A DNA stretch of 64,000 nucleotides from Mycetocola manganoxydans (GCF_003667545.1 NZ_RCUV01000003.1:62001-126000), one strand, 5' to 3'. Counted from the first letter of the stretch, positions 51,944-61,352 are shown. Program-made: numbers and translations. The notes: generated from the sequence alone by a model not told the origin.

Positions 51944-53005
51944 ATGTCGTCACCCATCGCCACCACCATGGCTCCAAAGACGGCAGCAGGGGATGTGTCT
52001 CTCACGGGAGTGAGCAAGACCTTCGGTGAGATGACCGCCGTGCAGAACCTCGACCTCGACGTCCCCCAGGGTGAATTCCTGTCGATGCTCGGCCCCTCGG
52101 GCTCGGGCAAGACCACGGTCCTCCGGATGATCGCGGGGTTCGAGGAAGCGACGAGCGGCAGCATCCGGATCGGCGGCGAGGATCTCACGCGGATGCCCCC
52201 TCACCAGCGCCCGGTCAACACGGTGTTCCAGGACTACGCGCTTTTCCCGCACCTGACCATCGCAGAGAACGTCGCGTACGGACTGAGAGTCCGTGGACAA
52301 TCCAAGACCGACCGGGAGGCAGCAGTCGCGAGCGCCATCGCGCAGGTCAAGCTCGGCCACGTCGCGTCACGTTTGCCCCACCAGCTCTCCGGAGGGCAGC
52401 GTCAGCGCATCGCCCTCGCTCGTGCACTGATTCTCCGGCCGCGCGTCCTGCTACTCGACGAACCGCTCGGTGCGCTCGACAAGCAGCTCCGGGAGGAGAT
52501 GCAGATCGAGCTCAAGAGCATCCAGCGCGACGTTGGAATCACGTTTATCTTCGTCACGCACGACCAGGAAGAGGCTCTGACGTTGAGCGACCGGGTCGCC
52601 GTCTTCAACAACGGACGAATCGAACAGATCGGGACGGCCCGTGAGGTGTACGAATACCCGCAGACCGAGTTCGTTGCTCGGTTCCTCGGCCTTTCGAACA
52701 TCATCCCCTCAGACACCGTTGAACGGCTCACCGGAGAAGCTCGAGTCGTCAGCGTCCGTCCGGAGCGGGTTCGCCTTCTGACCGGAACGGACACGGCGTC
52801 CGACAGCGACATCGTTCTCGCCGGGACTGTCGCCGAGATCGTTTACACGGGACCCACCACACGCGTGCTCGTCGACACCGCCGACGGCATCCGGCTGATC
52901 ACCGAAACCCAGAACAGCCACCACCCGGCGGCCGACGTCCAGGCCAGACGCGGCGACAGCGTGCGAGTGGCGTGGACCGATGACCACGCCGCAACTCTGC
53001 CCTGA
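51944..53005 (+). CDS. ABC transporter ATP-binding protein (PotA-like)
   Basis: A 353-residue ATPase: Walker A GPSGSGKT (about 49-56), signature LSGGQRQR, Walker B VLLLDEPLGALD, H-loop FVTHD, and a C-terminal TOBE domain (about 265-350). It powers import of a polyamine or similar cation with the binding protein and two permeases that follow. Start with AGGAGAG upstream. First gene of the operon, 144 bases from the divergent GntR gene. Confidence 0.9.
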   Translation: MSSPIATTMAPKTAAGDVSLTGVSKTFGEMTAVQNLDLDVPQGEFLSMLGPSGSGKTTVLRMIAGFEEATSGSIRIGGEDLTRMPPHQRPVNTVFQDYALFPHLTIAENVAYGLRVRGQSKTDREAAVASAIAQVKLGHVASRLPHQLSGGQRQRIALARALILRPRVLLLDEPLGALDKQLREEMQIELKSIQRDVGITFIFVTHDQEEALTLSDRVAVFNNGRIEQIGTAREVYEYPQTEFVARFLGLSNIIPSDTVERLTGEARVVSVRPERVRLLTGTDTASDSDIVLAGTVAEIVYTGPTTRVLVDTADGIRLITETQNSHHPAADVQARRGDSVRVAWTDDHAATLP

Positions 53006-53069
53006 CCCACCGCTCTCCACCAAGCACCACTCACCCAGCACCAAGAGATACCGACACAAGGAGCAGTCC

Positions 53070-54254
53070 ATGAAAAGCAGGTTCTTCACCGGCGCCGCAG
53101 TCGTTGCGGTCGCCGCCCTCGCGCTTACCGGCTGTACGGCAAGCGCTGACGAGTCCGACTCCGGCGGAGGCGCACTCAAGATCGACGTTCCCGATCTGCC
53201 CATGCACGAAAAGATGGGGGACTTCGAGGACTCGCTCGACATCGTCGCGTGGAGCGGATTCGTCGAGCCCGCCTGGTCTGACGATTTCACCGCCGAAACG
53301 GGATGCACCGTCAACCGTCGCGTCGCCGGCACGAGCGACGAGATGGTTCAACTGATGCGCACCGGTGATTACGACCTGGTCTCGGCCTCGGGCGACGCGA
53401 GCTTGCGCCTGATCGCCGGTGGCGACGTCGCCCCGCTCAACCTCGATCTGGTCCCGAACTTCGGTGACGACATCGTCGAGGGAATGAAGGGACAGATCTA
53501 CGACACCATCAATGGCAAGTCGTACGGTGTGCCGATCGGCCGCGGCGCAAACATCCTGCAGTACAACAGCGAAGTCGTGACGGAAGAACCGACGAGCTGG
53601 TCCGTGGCGTGGGAATCCGACAGCCCGTACGCCGGTCAGATCATCGGATATGACGCCCCGATCTACATCGCAGACGCCGCCGTCTACCTGATGGCGCACG
53701 AGCCGGACCTCGGCATCAAGAACCCGTACGCTCTCGACAAGGAGCAGCTCGCTGCAGCGATCGACCTTCTCAAGCAGCAGAACAAGATCGTTTCCGAGTA
53801 CTGGGCCGACCCGGCCGCGCAGATCACGTCCTTCGTCGGAGGCAACAGCGTCATCGGCACGTCGTGGGAGGTCCTGCGCAAGCTCAGCGAAGACGAGAAG
53901 TTCAAGAGCGTCCTTCCCGAGGAAGGTTCGACCGGTTGGTCGGATGCCTGGATGCTCTCGGGCGAATCCGACAGCCCCAACTGCGCGTACGCGTGGATGG
54001 ATTACACCAGCGCACCCGAGGTGAACGGACAGATCGCCATGGGATTCGGAATGGCTCCGGCGAACGCCGCGTTCTGCGACCTCAACGATGAAGCGAAGGC
54101 ACACTGCGATTACTTCAACGCCACCGACGAGGAGTACTTCAAGAAGGTGTGGTTCTGGACCACCCCCATCGAGCAGTGCATCGACGGTCGCACCGACGTT
54201 CAGTGCACAAACTTCCAGGAGTGGACCGACGCCTGGCTGACCGTCAAGGGATAG
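53070..54254 (+). CDS. Extracellular solute-binding lipoprotein (spermidine/putrescine PotD-like)
   Basis: A 394-residue lipoprotein with lipobox LALTGC (Cys22). The PotD-type fold is indicated by LDIVAWSGFVEPAWSDDFTA (split, about 56-75), TGDYDLVSASGDASLRLIA and GKSYGVPIGRGANILQYN (about 149-166). Ligands in the family include putrescine, spermidine, GABA and other small amines. Start with AAGGAG upstream. A strong hairpin follows the gene before the permeases, which favours higher expression of the binding protein. Confidence 0.9.
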   Translation: MKSRFFTGAAVVAVAALALTGCTASADESDSGGGALKIDVPDLPMHEKMGDFEDSLDIVAWSGFVEPAWSDDFTAETGCTVNRRVAGTSDEMVQLMRTGDYDLVSASGDASLRLIAGGDVAPLNLDLVPNFGDDIVEGMKGQIYDTINGKSYGVPIGRGANILQYNSEVVTEEPTSWSVAWESDSPYAGQIIGYDAPIYIADAAVYLMAHEPDLGIKNPYALDKEQLAAAIDLLKQQNKIVSEYWADPAAQITSFVGGNSVIGTSWEVLRKLSEDEKFKSVLPEEGSTGWSDAWMLSGESDSPNCAYAWMDYTSAPEVNGQIAMGFGMAPANAAFCDLNDEAKAHCDYFNATDEEYFKKVWFWTTPIEQCIDGRTDVQCTNFQEWTDAWLTVKG

Positions 54255-54261
54255 CCCGGGA

Positions 54262-54295
54262 GCTGGGCGGTGCCGCACCAGCGGCGCCGCCCAGC
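54262..54295 (+). terminator. Hairpin between PotD-like and PotB-like genes
   Basis: Fourteen-base arms GCTGGGCGGTGCCG (54262-54275) and CGGCGCCGCCCAGC (54282-54295) with one G-U pair and a six-base loop; no U-run. Likely partial terminator or mRNA-stabilising element. Confidence 0.65.
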
Positions 54296-54340
54296 CGCCT
54301 TCGGCCGAACCGGCCACACTTCGATTGAAAGGTAACGCCC

Positions 54341-55168
54341 ATGAAGCGTCGCGCTCACCTTGCGGGACTGCTCGCCCTCCCGATGTTCTGGCTCATCGGC
54401 ATCTACATCTTCTCGCTCGTCATGCTCCTCGTGACGGCGTTCTGGACGACCGACCCGTTCACGTCGAAAGTGAAACCCGGCTTCACCCTCCGCAACTTCG
54501 AGCAACTGGTCGCTAACCCGGCCTACCTCTCAACGGCTGTCCGCACACTCGTCATCGCACTTGCCGTGACGGTGCTGTGCATGCTGATCTCGGTCCCCCT
54601 GGGTATTTTCATGGCCAAGATCGCGAAACCATGGCTCCGCGCTCTGCTCGCCGTCGCCATCACCCTCCCGCTCTGGGCGGGCTACCTGGTCAAAATCCTC
54701 GCGATGCGAGTGACGTTCACCGACGCCGGCTTCTTCAACTGGGCGCTTGCACCGTTCGGGATCACCGGCCCCAGCTTCAGCATCACCACGGTCGTCCTAA
54801 CCCTGACCTACCTGTGGCTGCCGTACATGGCCGTTCCGGTCTACACCGCGATCCGGCAGCTCCCCGCCAACCTGTTCGACGCATCAGCCGACCTCGGCGC
54901 TGGCGCCTGGCGGACCATCCGCACGATCGTCCTCCCCCTCATCAAACCGGCCATCATCGCCGGGTCGATCTTTACCTTCTCGCTGAGTCTCGGTGACTAC
55001 ATCGCAGCCAAGTTCGTTGGCGGTTCCACCCAGATGATCGGAAGCATCATCGCCTCGAACATCAACCTCAACCCGCCGATCGCCGCCGCCTTCGCTGTCG
55101 TGCCCATCGCTTTCGTCGTCATCTATCTGCTGAGCGTGCAGCGCACAGGCGCGCTCGAGCGGATGTAG
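54341..55168 (+). CDS. ABC transporter permease (PotB-like)
   Basis: A 275-residue permease with six hydrophobic segments; the first runs over LLALPMFWLIGIYIFSLVML and the coupling loop is LFDASADLGAGAWRTIRTIVLP (split, about 184-205). It works with the PotC-like permease to form the channel. The ribosome site is GAAAGG upstream of the ATG. Confidence 0.9.
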   Translation: MKRRAHLAGLLALPMFWLIGIYIFSLVMLLVTAFWTTDPFTSKVKPGFTLRNFEQLVANPAYLSTAVRTLVIALAVTVLCMLISVPLGIFMAKIAKPWLRALLAVAITLPLWAGYLVKILAMRVTFTDAGFFNWALAPFGITGPSFSITTVVLTLTYLWLPYMAVPVYTAIRQLPANLFDASADLGAGAWRTIRTIVLPLIKPAIIAGSIFTFSLSLGDYIAAKFVGGSTQMIGSIIASNINLNPPIAAAFAVVPIAFVVIYLLSVQRTGALERM

Positions 55169-55179
55169 GGAGTTCTCTC

Positions 55180-55992
55180 ATGCTCAGACTTTCCCGTGGG
55201 GCGCGAATCGGTCTCGGCACCATCGTCGCCGTCGTTCTCGTGTTCATGTACACGCCCCTCCTGCTCGTCGTGCTCAACTCATTCAACGCCGCACGGATCG
55301 CCAGTTGGCCCATCCGCGAGTTCTCACTCGAGTGGTGGGGCAAAGCGTTCGCGAGTGAACCGATCCGCGCTGCACTGCTGAACTCGGTGCTCGTCGGCCT
55401 GGGAGCGACCGCGGTCGCACTGCTCCTCGGCACCCTCGTTGCGTTCGCGCTGCAGCGGTACTCCTTCTTCGGCAAGCAGAGCGTCAACCTCCTCGTGGTG
55501 CTCCCCATCGCCCTGCCGGGTGTCGTGACCGGTGTGGCGCTCAACAACACCTACAACCAGCTCCTGGAACCGATCGGAATCCAGGTTGGCTACTTCGGGA
55601 TGATCATTGCTCACGCGACCTTTTGCATCGTGATGGTGTTCAACAACGTGTTCGCGCGACTGCGCCGGCTGAGCCCGAACGTCGAAGAAGCATCCCGCGA
55701 TCTCGGCGCGACGCCCTGGCAGACCTTCCGCCTCATCACGTTCCCGCAGTTCCGTTCAGCGTTCATCGCCGGCGGCATCCTCGCGTTCGCCCTGTCCTTC
55801 GACGAGGTCGTCGTAACGATCTTCACCGCTCCCCCCGGAGTCGACACACTCCCGCTGTGGATGATGAACCAGATGGCCCGCCCGAACGAGGCGAGCATGG
55901 TGAATGTCGTCGCTACCGTCGTGATCCTCTTCTCGCTGCTGCCGGTGTGGGCATCCCAGCGTCTCGGACGCGAGATCAGCGACCGCGACTGA
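55180..55992 (+). CDS. ABC transporter permease (PotC-like)
   Basis: A 270-residue permease with six hydrophobic segments and the coupling loop VEEASRDLGATPWQTFRLITFP (split, about 167-188). Eleven bases separate it from the PotB-like gene. Last gene of the operon; the stop codon is the start of an 11-bp tandem repeat. Confidence 0.9.
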   Translation: MLRLSRGARIGLGTIVAVVLVFMYTPLLLVVLNSFNAARIASWPIREFSLEWWGKAFASEPIRAALLNSVLVGLGATAVALLLGTLVAFALQRYSFFGKQSVNLLVVLPIALPGVVTGVALNNTYNQLLEPIGIQVGYFGMIIAHATFCIVMVFNNVFARLRRLSPNVEEASRDLGATPWQTFRLITFPQFRSAFIAGGILAFALSFDEVVVTIFTAPPGVDTLPLWMMNQMARPNEASMVNVVATVVILFSLLPVWASQRLGREISDRD

Positions 55993-56031
55993 GCCGTCAC
56001 TGAGCCGTCACTGAACTGCCGCTGAGCCGTC
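55988..56031. repeat. 11-bp tandem repeat, four units
   Basis: Four head-to-tail units: ACTGAGCCGTC (55988-55998), ACTGAGCCGTC (55999-56009), ACTGAACTGCC (56010-56020, degenerate) and GCTGAGCCGTC (56021-56031). The first two are identical. The array begins at the stop codon of the permease gene and lies between convergent genes. Confidence 0.7.
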
Positions 56032-56051
56032 GTCCGGTGAAGCACCAGCCG

Positions 56052-56972
56052 TCAGTGCAGCAGCAGCGAGGCGATCAACAGCACCCCGACGGATCCGAAG
56101 GTCGTCAGCAGGATGGTGTCCCGCGCAAGCAACACACCACGGTCGTAGCGCTGCGCATAGTTGAAGACGTTCTGGGCGGTCGGCAGTCCGGCGAGCACCA
56201 CGATCGCAAAGAGTTCGGTCCCCGTGATCCCGAATCCGTACTGACCGATCAACCAGGCAGCGACGGGCATGATCGCGAGTTTGATCGACGTCGCCAGAAC
56301 GACATCGCGCCTGTTGCCGCCCGGTTCCAGAACCCGCGTGCCGTGGAGTGACATCCCGTAGTTGATGAGCATCATCGGCACGGCAGCAGCGCCGATGAGG
56401 CGGAACGGTTCCATGACCGGCACCGGGATCTCGACGCCGGTGACCGACACGACGAGCCCCAGAACGGAGCCGATGATGATGGGGTTCCTGAATGGCTGAG
56501 TGAGAATCCGTCTGACGGATGTTCTGCCACCTGTCCCGATATCGAGGAGCGTCAGCGCGATCGGTGTGAACACCAACAGCTGAAGCAGCACCACCGGTGC
56601 CGAGTACGCGGCATCCCCGAGCACGTAAACCGAGACGGGAATGCCGATGTTGTTCGCGTTCACATAACCGGCGCTGAGCGCACCGATGGTCGCCTCCGGC
56701 AGTTTCCGGCGCCAGAACAGCGCGGCGACGAGAAGAAAAACCGTGAAAGCCGAGACCGCTGCGAGCAGCGAGACTACGAGCAGCGGCGAGAACAACCGGT
56801 CGACCTCGGCATCGGCGAGAACCGTGAACAACAGGAACGGCGAGAGGACGAAGAAGACGGTCCTCGCGATGACCGGCTGACTGTGGGGCCCGAGGAAGTC
56901 GGCCCTGCCGACGATGTAGCCCACGGCGATGATGGCGCCGATGACGCCGAAACCCGTGAGGACGCCAGACAC
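56052..56972 (-). CDS. AEC (auxin efflux carrier) family transporter
   Basis: A 306-residue membrane protein with about ten hydrophobic segments and the AEC pattern: NANNIGIPVSVYVLGDAAYSAPV (split, about 107-129) and the C-terminal VVLAGLPTAQNVFNYAQRYDRG (about 260-281). Members move carboxylates or similar organic anions; the substrate is unknown. Solitary gene, convergent with the polyamine-type operon and divergent from the hydrolase. Confidence 0.85.
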   Translation of the reverse strand: MSGVLTGFGVIGAIIAVGYIVGRADFLGPHSQPVIARTVFFVLSPFLLFTVLADAEVDRLFSPLLVVSLLAAVSAFTVFLLVAALFWRRKLPEATIGALSAGYVNANNIGIPVSVYVLGDAAYSAPVVLLQLLVFTPIALTLLDIGTGGRTSVRRILTQPFRNPIIIGSVLGLVVSVTGVEIPVPVMEPFRLIGAAAVPMMLINYGMSLHGTRVLEPGGNRRDVVLATSIKLAIMPVAAWLIGQYGFGITGTELFAIVVLAGLPTAQNVFNYAQRYDRGVLLARDTILLTTFGSVGVLLIASLLLH

Positions 56973-57051
56973 CCCCTCATTCTGTCAGGTCAGTCCCGGC
57001 AGCAGTGCCATCGCTCTAGCTGTCAGCCCGCCGCCTCGCTACGCTCGAACC

Positions 57052-57870
57052 ATGCCCCACGTCGACGTGCCGGGAGCCCGGCTTTATTACGAAACCGCCG
57101 GTCACGCCTCAGAGGAACCGCTTCTCCTCCTCCACGCCGGCATCGCCACCCTCCGCATGTGGGATCCGCTCATCGATTCCCTCGCACCGAACCACTACGT
57201 GATCCGGTACGACACCCGCTGCTTCGGCCAGACGAGTTGCCAGCCATCCGGGTTCTCCGATCGCGACGACGCGCGAGCGATTCTCGACCACCTCGGTGTC
57301 TCACGAGCCACTTTCATCGGGGCCTCCCGAGGTGGGCGCATCGCCCTCGATGTCGCTGTTGAAACCCCGGAGCGGGTTGCAGGGATCGCGACCATCGGAT
57401 CCGGACCCAGCGGCTTCCCCGAGGTGGAACTCACCGACGAAGAAGATCGGATCTGCACCGACATCGATCAGGCCTGGGACGCGCAGGACTTCGGCAGGAT
57501 CCTCGACCTCGAGACCCGGCTGTGGGCGATCGGCCCGCTTCGCAACGAGGACGATCTCGATCCTGATTTCGTCCGCACCGCATACGAACTCGGCCGATCG
57601 AATCTGCACCACCAGCCGGGCGTCGACGCGCCGGCCGATGAGCTCGAACCTCCCGCATATGACCGCGTGGTCGACCTGGATGTTCCCGCTCTCGTCACGG
57701 TGGGTGAATTCGACCTCTCCCGCGCGCTCCTGCAATTCGAATACCTCGCCGCGACGATTCCCGGCGCCAGGCGCCACGTCTTGCCCGACACCGCCCACCT
57801 GCCGAGCGTCGAACGCCCGAAGGAGTTCCTCGACGTCCTCTCACCGTGGCTGGCTGAGCACGGTCTCTAA
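57052..57870 (+). CDS. Alpha/beta-fold hydrolase
   Basis: A 272-residue alpha/beta hydrolase. The nucleophile elbow is IGASRGG (Ser near residue 93), the oxyanion region is LLLLHAGIATLRMWD (about 26-40) and the catalytic His is in LPDTAHLPSVERP near the C terminus. The pattern is that of esterase or 3-oxoadipate enol-lactonase-like enzymes; no pathway genes are nearby, so the substrate is unknown. ATG 57052 has a -10-like TACGCT six bases upstream and no ribosome site, suggesting a leaderless mRNA. The stop overlaps the convergent photolyase gene by four bases. Confidence 0.85.
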   Translation: MPHVDVPGARLYYETAGHASEEPLLLLHAGIATLRMWDPLIDSLAPNHYVIRYDTRCFGQTSCQPSGFSDRDDARAILDHLGVSRATFIGASRGGRIALDVAVETPERVAGIATIGSGPSGFPEVELTDEEDRICTDIDQAWDAQDFGRILDLETRLWAIGPLRNEDDLDPDFVRTAYELGRSNLHHQPGVDAPADELEPPAYDRVVDLDVPALVTVGEFDLSRALLQFEYLAATIPGARRHVLPDTAHLPSVERPKEFLDVLSPWLAEHGL

Positions 57871-59258
57871 ACGGGCTCCCGCTTCGAACGCGTGACCACG
57901 TCATACGCGGCGAGCGCCGCCTTTCTCGACGACGCAAGATCCACGATCGGCTGCGGGTAGGCATCCGTTCCCCACTCGGGCACGTTCTGGCGGATGTATT
58001 CGCCGTGCGGATCAAACTTCTTAGCTTGCAACTCCGGGTTGAAGATACGGAAGTAGGGCGCAGCATCCGCTCCCGAACCCGCCACCCACTGCCAGTTGAA
58101 CGCGTTGCTAGCCGCATCGGCGTCGACGAGGGTGTCCCAGAACCACTGTTCCCCCAGCCGCCAATCGATCAGGAGGTTCTTCGTCAGGAAGGATGCGACG
58201 ATCATCCGCACCCGGTTGTGCATGGTTCCGGTGCGCCATAGCTCGCGCATTCCGGCATCGACGATGGGGATGCCCGTCGTTCCCTGCTGCCACGCGGCGA
58301 GCGCCGCCTCGTTGAGTGGGGGCCACGGGAACGCGTCGAACTCACGCCGCCAGTTGACGGTCGCGAGATCGGGAGCGGCGAACAGCACGTGTGAGCAGAA
58401 GTCGCGCCAGCCCAGTTCCGTGAGGAATCGCGTCGCTCCGGCAGCAACCGCAGCACCTGCACCCCGGCGAACCTGCTCCGTCTCGTGCAGTACCCGGTTC
58501 GGGCTGATCTCCCCCCAGCGCAGATGCGGGGAGAGCCCGGACGTCGCCCCCTGCGCCGGGATATCGCGTTCGGTGTCGTACGCGGCAAGCTTCTCGTGAA
58601 GGAACTCGTCGAGCAGACGGTGTGCGGATGCTTCGCCCGGCTCCCACGCGTCGCGAAGGCCACCTGCCCAGTCCGGTTGAGTCGGCAGGAGTCGCCACTC
58701 ATCGAGGTCGTCGCCGCCGGCCTGGCCCGCCCATCCGTCGATCGTCGTCGGGGCGTCGAGGGGCGCTCGGGGAGGCGGTGCCGCCTGACACGCCCGCCAG
58801 AACGGTGTGAAGACGGAGTACGGGGTGCCCTGGCCGGTCGCGATCGTCCACGGCTCGTAAAGCAGCGACGCGGCAAAGCTCGAGACCTCGACACCATCGT
58901 CACGCAGCCCTGACTTCAACCGGGCGTCGACCTCCCGCTCAGCGCGGCCATAGCGGCGATTCCAGAACACCGCGCCCGCGCCGGTCTCGGCAACCAGTGC
59001 TGGGAGGATCTGCTCGGCCGGCCCTCGCCGAAGCAGAAGCCGCGCGCTGATCCCCTCGAGGTCAGGGGCGAGAGCGGCGAGGCTGTGATGCAACCACCAT
59101 CGCGCTGCACCGCCGTACGGCCGGAACCCATCCGATTCCTCGTCGAGCAGATAGATCGCGATCACGGGTTCCCCCCGGCTGACCGCGGCGACGAGCGCCG
59201 GGTTGTCGTCGATTCTGAGGTCGTCTCGGAACCAGACGATCGAGGGTGCTCCAACCAT
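57867..59258 (-). CDS. Cryptochrome/deoxyribodipyrimidine photolyase family protein
   Basis: A 463-residue class I photolyase/cryptochrome. The N-terminal Rossmann domain starts APSIVWFRDDLRIDDNPAL (4-22) and the C-terminal FAD-binding helical domain has GATSGLSPHLRWGEISP, WRDFCSHVLF, GIPIVDAGMRELWRTGTMHNRVRM (split) and NAFNWQWVAGSGADAAPYFRIFNP (split). This arrangement is that of CPD photolyases, which repair UV dimers with light. The start at 59258 matches family N termini. It is probably a repair enzyme given the conserved Trp/Asn residues. Confidence 0.92.
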   Translation of the reverse strand: MVGAPSIVWFRDDLRIDDNPALVAAVSRGEPVIAIYLLDEESDGFRPYGGAARWWLHHSLAALAPDLEGISARLLLRRGPAEQILPALVAETGAGAVFWNRRYGRAEREVDARLKSGLRDDGVEVSSFAASLLYEPWTIATGQGTPYSVFTPFWRACQAAPPPRAPLDAPTTIDGWAGQAGGDDLDEWRLLPTQPDWAGGLRDAWEPGEASAHRLLDEFLHEKLAAYDTERDIPAQGATSGLSPHLRWGEISPNRVLHETEQVRRGAGAAVAAGATRFLTELGWRDFCSHVLFAAPDLATVNWRREFDAFPWPPLNEAALAAWQQGTTGIPIVDAGMRELWRTGTMHNRVRMIVASFLTKNLLIDWRLGEQWFWDTLVDADAASNAFNWQWVAGSGADAAPYFRIFNPELQAKKFDPHGEYIRQNVPEWGTDAYPQPIVDLASSRKAALAAYDVVTRSKREPV

Positions 59259-59352
59259 GTCGGCCAGTGTTACACAGTGTTTCGGTGGAGCGAGCAGGGT
59301 TGCGGGCACCTCATTACCGTGTAGTTACCCGCTTCCCTCTTCCGGAGATCTC

Positions 59353-60237
59353 ATGTACCTCGCCAGCACCGCACCTGCCGCCTCTGGCAGTGCGCCCGCT
59401 CGCGCAGGCACGGCGGATGCTGCGTTCGCCGTGGAATTCGAGGGGCTCGGCCGGTCGTTCCCCAGCGACCGCGGAGCATCCAGAACCGTGCTTCGCGATG
59501 TCTCGATCTCGGTACAGCCCGGTGAAGTGCTCGCCATCCTCGGCACGAGCGGCTGTGGAAAATCCACCCTGCTTCGCATCGCAGGAGGCCTCGACTCGGC
59601 AACGGCAGGACGAGTGCTCATCGACGGCACACCGACCGTCGACTTCGACGACCGCACCGCCGTCGGTTTCCAGGAACCCCGACTGCTGCCGTGGCGCAGC
59701 ATCACAGACAATGTCGCCCTCGGACTTCCCCGAGGAACTCCCAAGGCTGACGGCGCCGCGCGCGTCGCCCGGTTGATCGAACTCGTTGGACTCAGCGACT
59801 TCGCCGGGCACCGCCCACGGGAAATTTCCGGCGGAATGGCGCAGCGAGCATCCCTCGCCCGTGCGCTCGCCCGAAACCCGGGCGTCCTGCTCCTCGACGA
59901 ACCCTTCGGCGCTCTCGACGCACTGACGCGGCTGAAGATGCAGGATCTGCTGCTCGACGTGCACGCCGCGGCTCCCACCACTGTTCTACTCGTCACCCAC
60001 GACGTGGATGAAGCCCTCCAGCTCGCCGACCGGATCATTCTCCTCGGCCGCTCGAACGAGTTAGACGGGTCGACCATCGCCCAGGAGATCGTCGTCCCAG
60101 GAACCCGCCCCCGCGATCGCGGCTCAGCGGAACTCGCCGAGCTTCGCGGTCGGCTTCTCGACGGCCTCGGCATCGACCGCCACGGTCAGGCCCGCGGCGT
60201 CGAGACGACCACCGCGATCCCCCACTTCCCCTACTAA
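59353..60237 (+). CDS. ABC transporter ATP-binding protein (SsuB/TauB-like)
   Basis: A 294-residue ATPase with Walker A GTSGCGKS (about 67-74), signature ISGGMAQR, Walker B VLLLDEPFGALD and H-loop LVTHD. It belongs to the nitrate/sulfonate/taurine importers and serves the binding protein and permease that follow. ATG 59353 has GGAG upstream. Confidence 0.9.
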   Translation: MYLASTAPAASGSAPARAGTADAAFAVEFEGLGRSFPSDRGASRTVLRDVSISVQPGEVLAILGTSGCGKSTLLRIAGGLDSATAGRVLIDGTPTVDFDDRTAVGFQEPRLLPWRSITDNVALGLPRGTPKADGAARVARLIELVGLSDFAGHRPREISGGMAQRASLARALARNPGVLLLDEPFGALDALTRLKMQDLLLDVHAAAPTTVLLVTHDVDEALQLADRIILLGRSNELDGSTIAQEIVVPGTRPRDRGSAELAELRGRLLDGLGIDRHGQARGVETTTAIPHFPY

Positions 60238-60255
60238 ACCAACTAAGGACTTGTC

Positions 60256-61299
60256 ATGATTCGCACACGCCTCTCGGCCGCAGCGCTCCTCGCCGGCGCA
60301 GCCGCCCTCCTCCTGACCGGATGTGTCGCCGGCGAGAATGCGTCAAGCGCATCGGAGTCCACCACGGACGCCAGCGGTGAGACCGTCACGACCGGCGGCG
60401 AGCTCAACATCGACTTCGCCACCTACAACCCGCTCTCCCTCATCATCAAGGAGAAGGGCTGGCTCGAGGACGCCCTCGAGGATCAGGATGTCACCGTCAA
60501 CTGGCTCCAGTCGGCCGGTTCGAACAAGGCCAACGAGGCCCTCCGCGCCAACGCCGTCGACGTGGGGTCGACGGCAGGATCAGCCGCGCTCCTCGCTCGC
60601 GCCAACGGTTCACCGATCCAGGTCATCGACCTGTACTCGCAGCCGGAATGGTCGGCCCTCGTCGTCGGACCCGACTCGACGATCACCGACGTCGCCGAGC
60701 TCAAGGGCAAGAAGATCGCGGCGACCAAGGGAACGGACCCGTACTTCTTCCTGCTCCAGGCACTCGAAGAAGCAGGGCTCACTCCCGCGGATGTCACGAT
60801 CGAGAACCTCCAGCACGCCGACGGCTGGGCTGCCCTGCAGAACGGTTCCGTCGACGCCTGGTCAGGACTCGACCCGATCATGGCCGGCGCCGAGCAGTCG
60901 GGCGCCAAGCTCCTCTACCGCAACGTCGATTTCAACAGCTACGGATTCCTCAACGCCACCGAAAGCTTCCTCGAAGAGAAGCCGGACCTTGCGCAGGCCG
61001 TCGTGAATGCCTACGAGCACGCCCGGGTCTGGGCGGCTGAGAACCCCGAGGAGACCGCTGAGATCCTCGCGGATGTCGCTGCTCTCGATCTCGAGGTCGC
61101 CACCAAGGTCATCGCCGAACGCTCGAACCTCGACGTCGACCCGATCCCCGGCAGCGCCCAGCGCGACGTGCTCGAGATCATCGGCCCGATCTTCGTCGAA
61201 ACCGGAGACGTGAAAACCCAGGACGACGTCGACAAAGCACTCGACTCGATCATCAACGACTCCTTCGTGAAGAAGGCTGACGCCGACGCGATCGGCTAG
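60256..61299 (+). CDS. ABC transporter substrate-binding lipoprotein (aliphatic sulfonate SsuA-like)
   Basis: A 347-residue lipoprotein, lipobox LLLTGCV. Segments VNWLQSAGSNKANEALRANA (about 76-95), DVGSTAGSAALLARANGSPI and LKGKKIAATKGTDPYFFLLQ (about 149-168) are typical of SsuA-type aliphatic sulfonate binders. Two regions (WSALVVGPDS, GLDPIMAGAE) fit the family too. A strong hairpin follows it before the permease gene. Substrate class sulfonate/sulfate ester is inferred from family; no monooxygenase (ssuD) is present in the window. Confidence 0.88.
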   Translation: MIRTRLSAAALLAGAAALLLTGCVAGENASSASESTTDASGETVTTGGELNIDFATYNPLSLIIKEKGWLEDALEDQDVTVNWLQSAGSNKANEALRANAVDVGSTAGSAALLARANGSPIQVIDLYSQPEWSALVVGPDSTITDVAELKGKKIAATKGTDPYFFLLQALEEAGLTPADVTIENLQHADGWAALQNGSVDAWSGLDPIMAGAEQSGAKLLYRNVDFNSYGFLNATESFLEEKPDLAQAVVNAYEHARVWAAENPEETAEILADVAALDLEVATKVIAERSNLDVDPIPGSAQRDVLEIIGPIFVETGDVKTQDDVDKALDSIINDSFVKKADADAIG

Positions 61300-61304
61300 T
61301 CGTC

Positions 61305-61330
61305 ACGGCGGGAGCGCTTGCTCCCGCCGT
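61305..61330 (+). terminator. Hairpin between SsuA-like and SsuC-like genes
   Basis: Perfect 11-base arms ACGGCGGGAGC (61305-61315) and GCTCCCGCCGT (61320-61330), loop GCTT, followed by TTTACTACTT. Rho-independent-like; would reduce permease expression relative to the binding protein. Confidence 0.75.
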
Positions 61331-61352
61331 TTACTACTTCTGAGGACTGAGC

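Noticed and set aside
55988-56031. CRISPR array
   Set aside because: Units are 11 bp, contiguous without spacers, and no cas genes are present.
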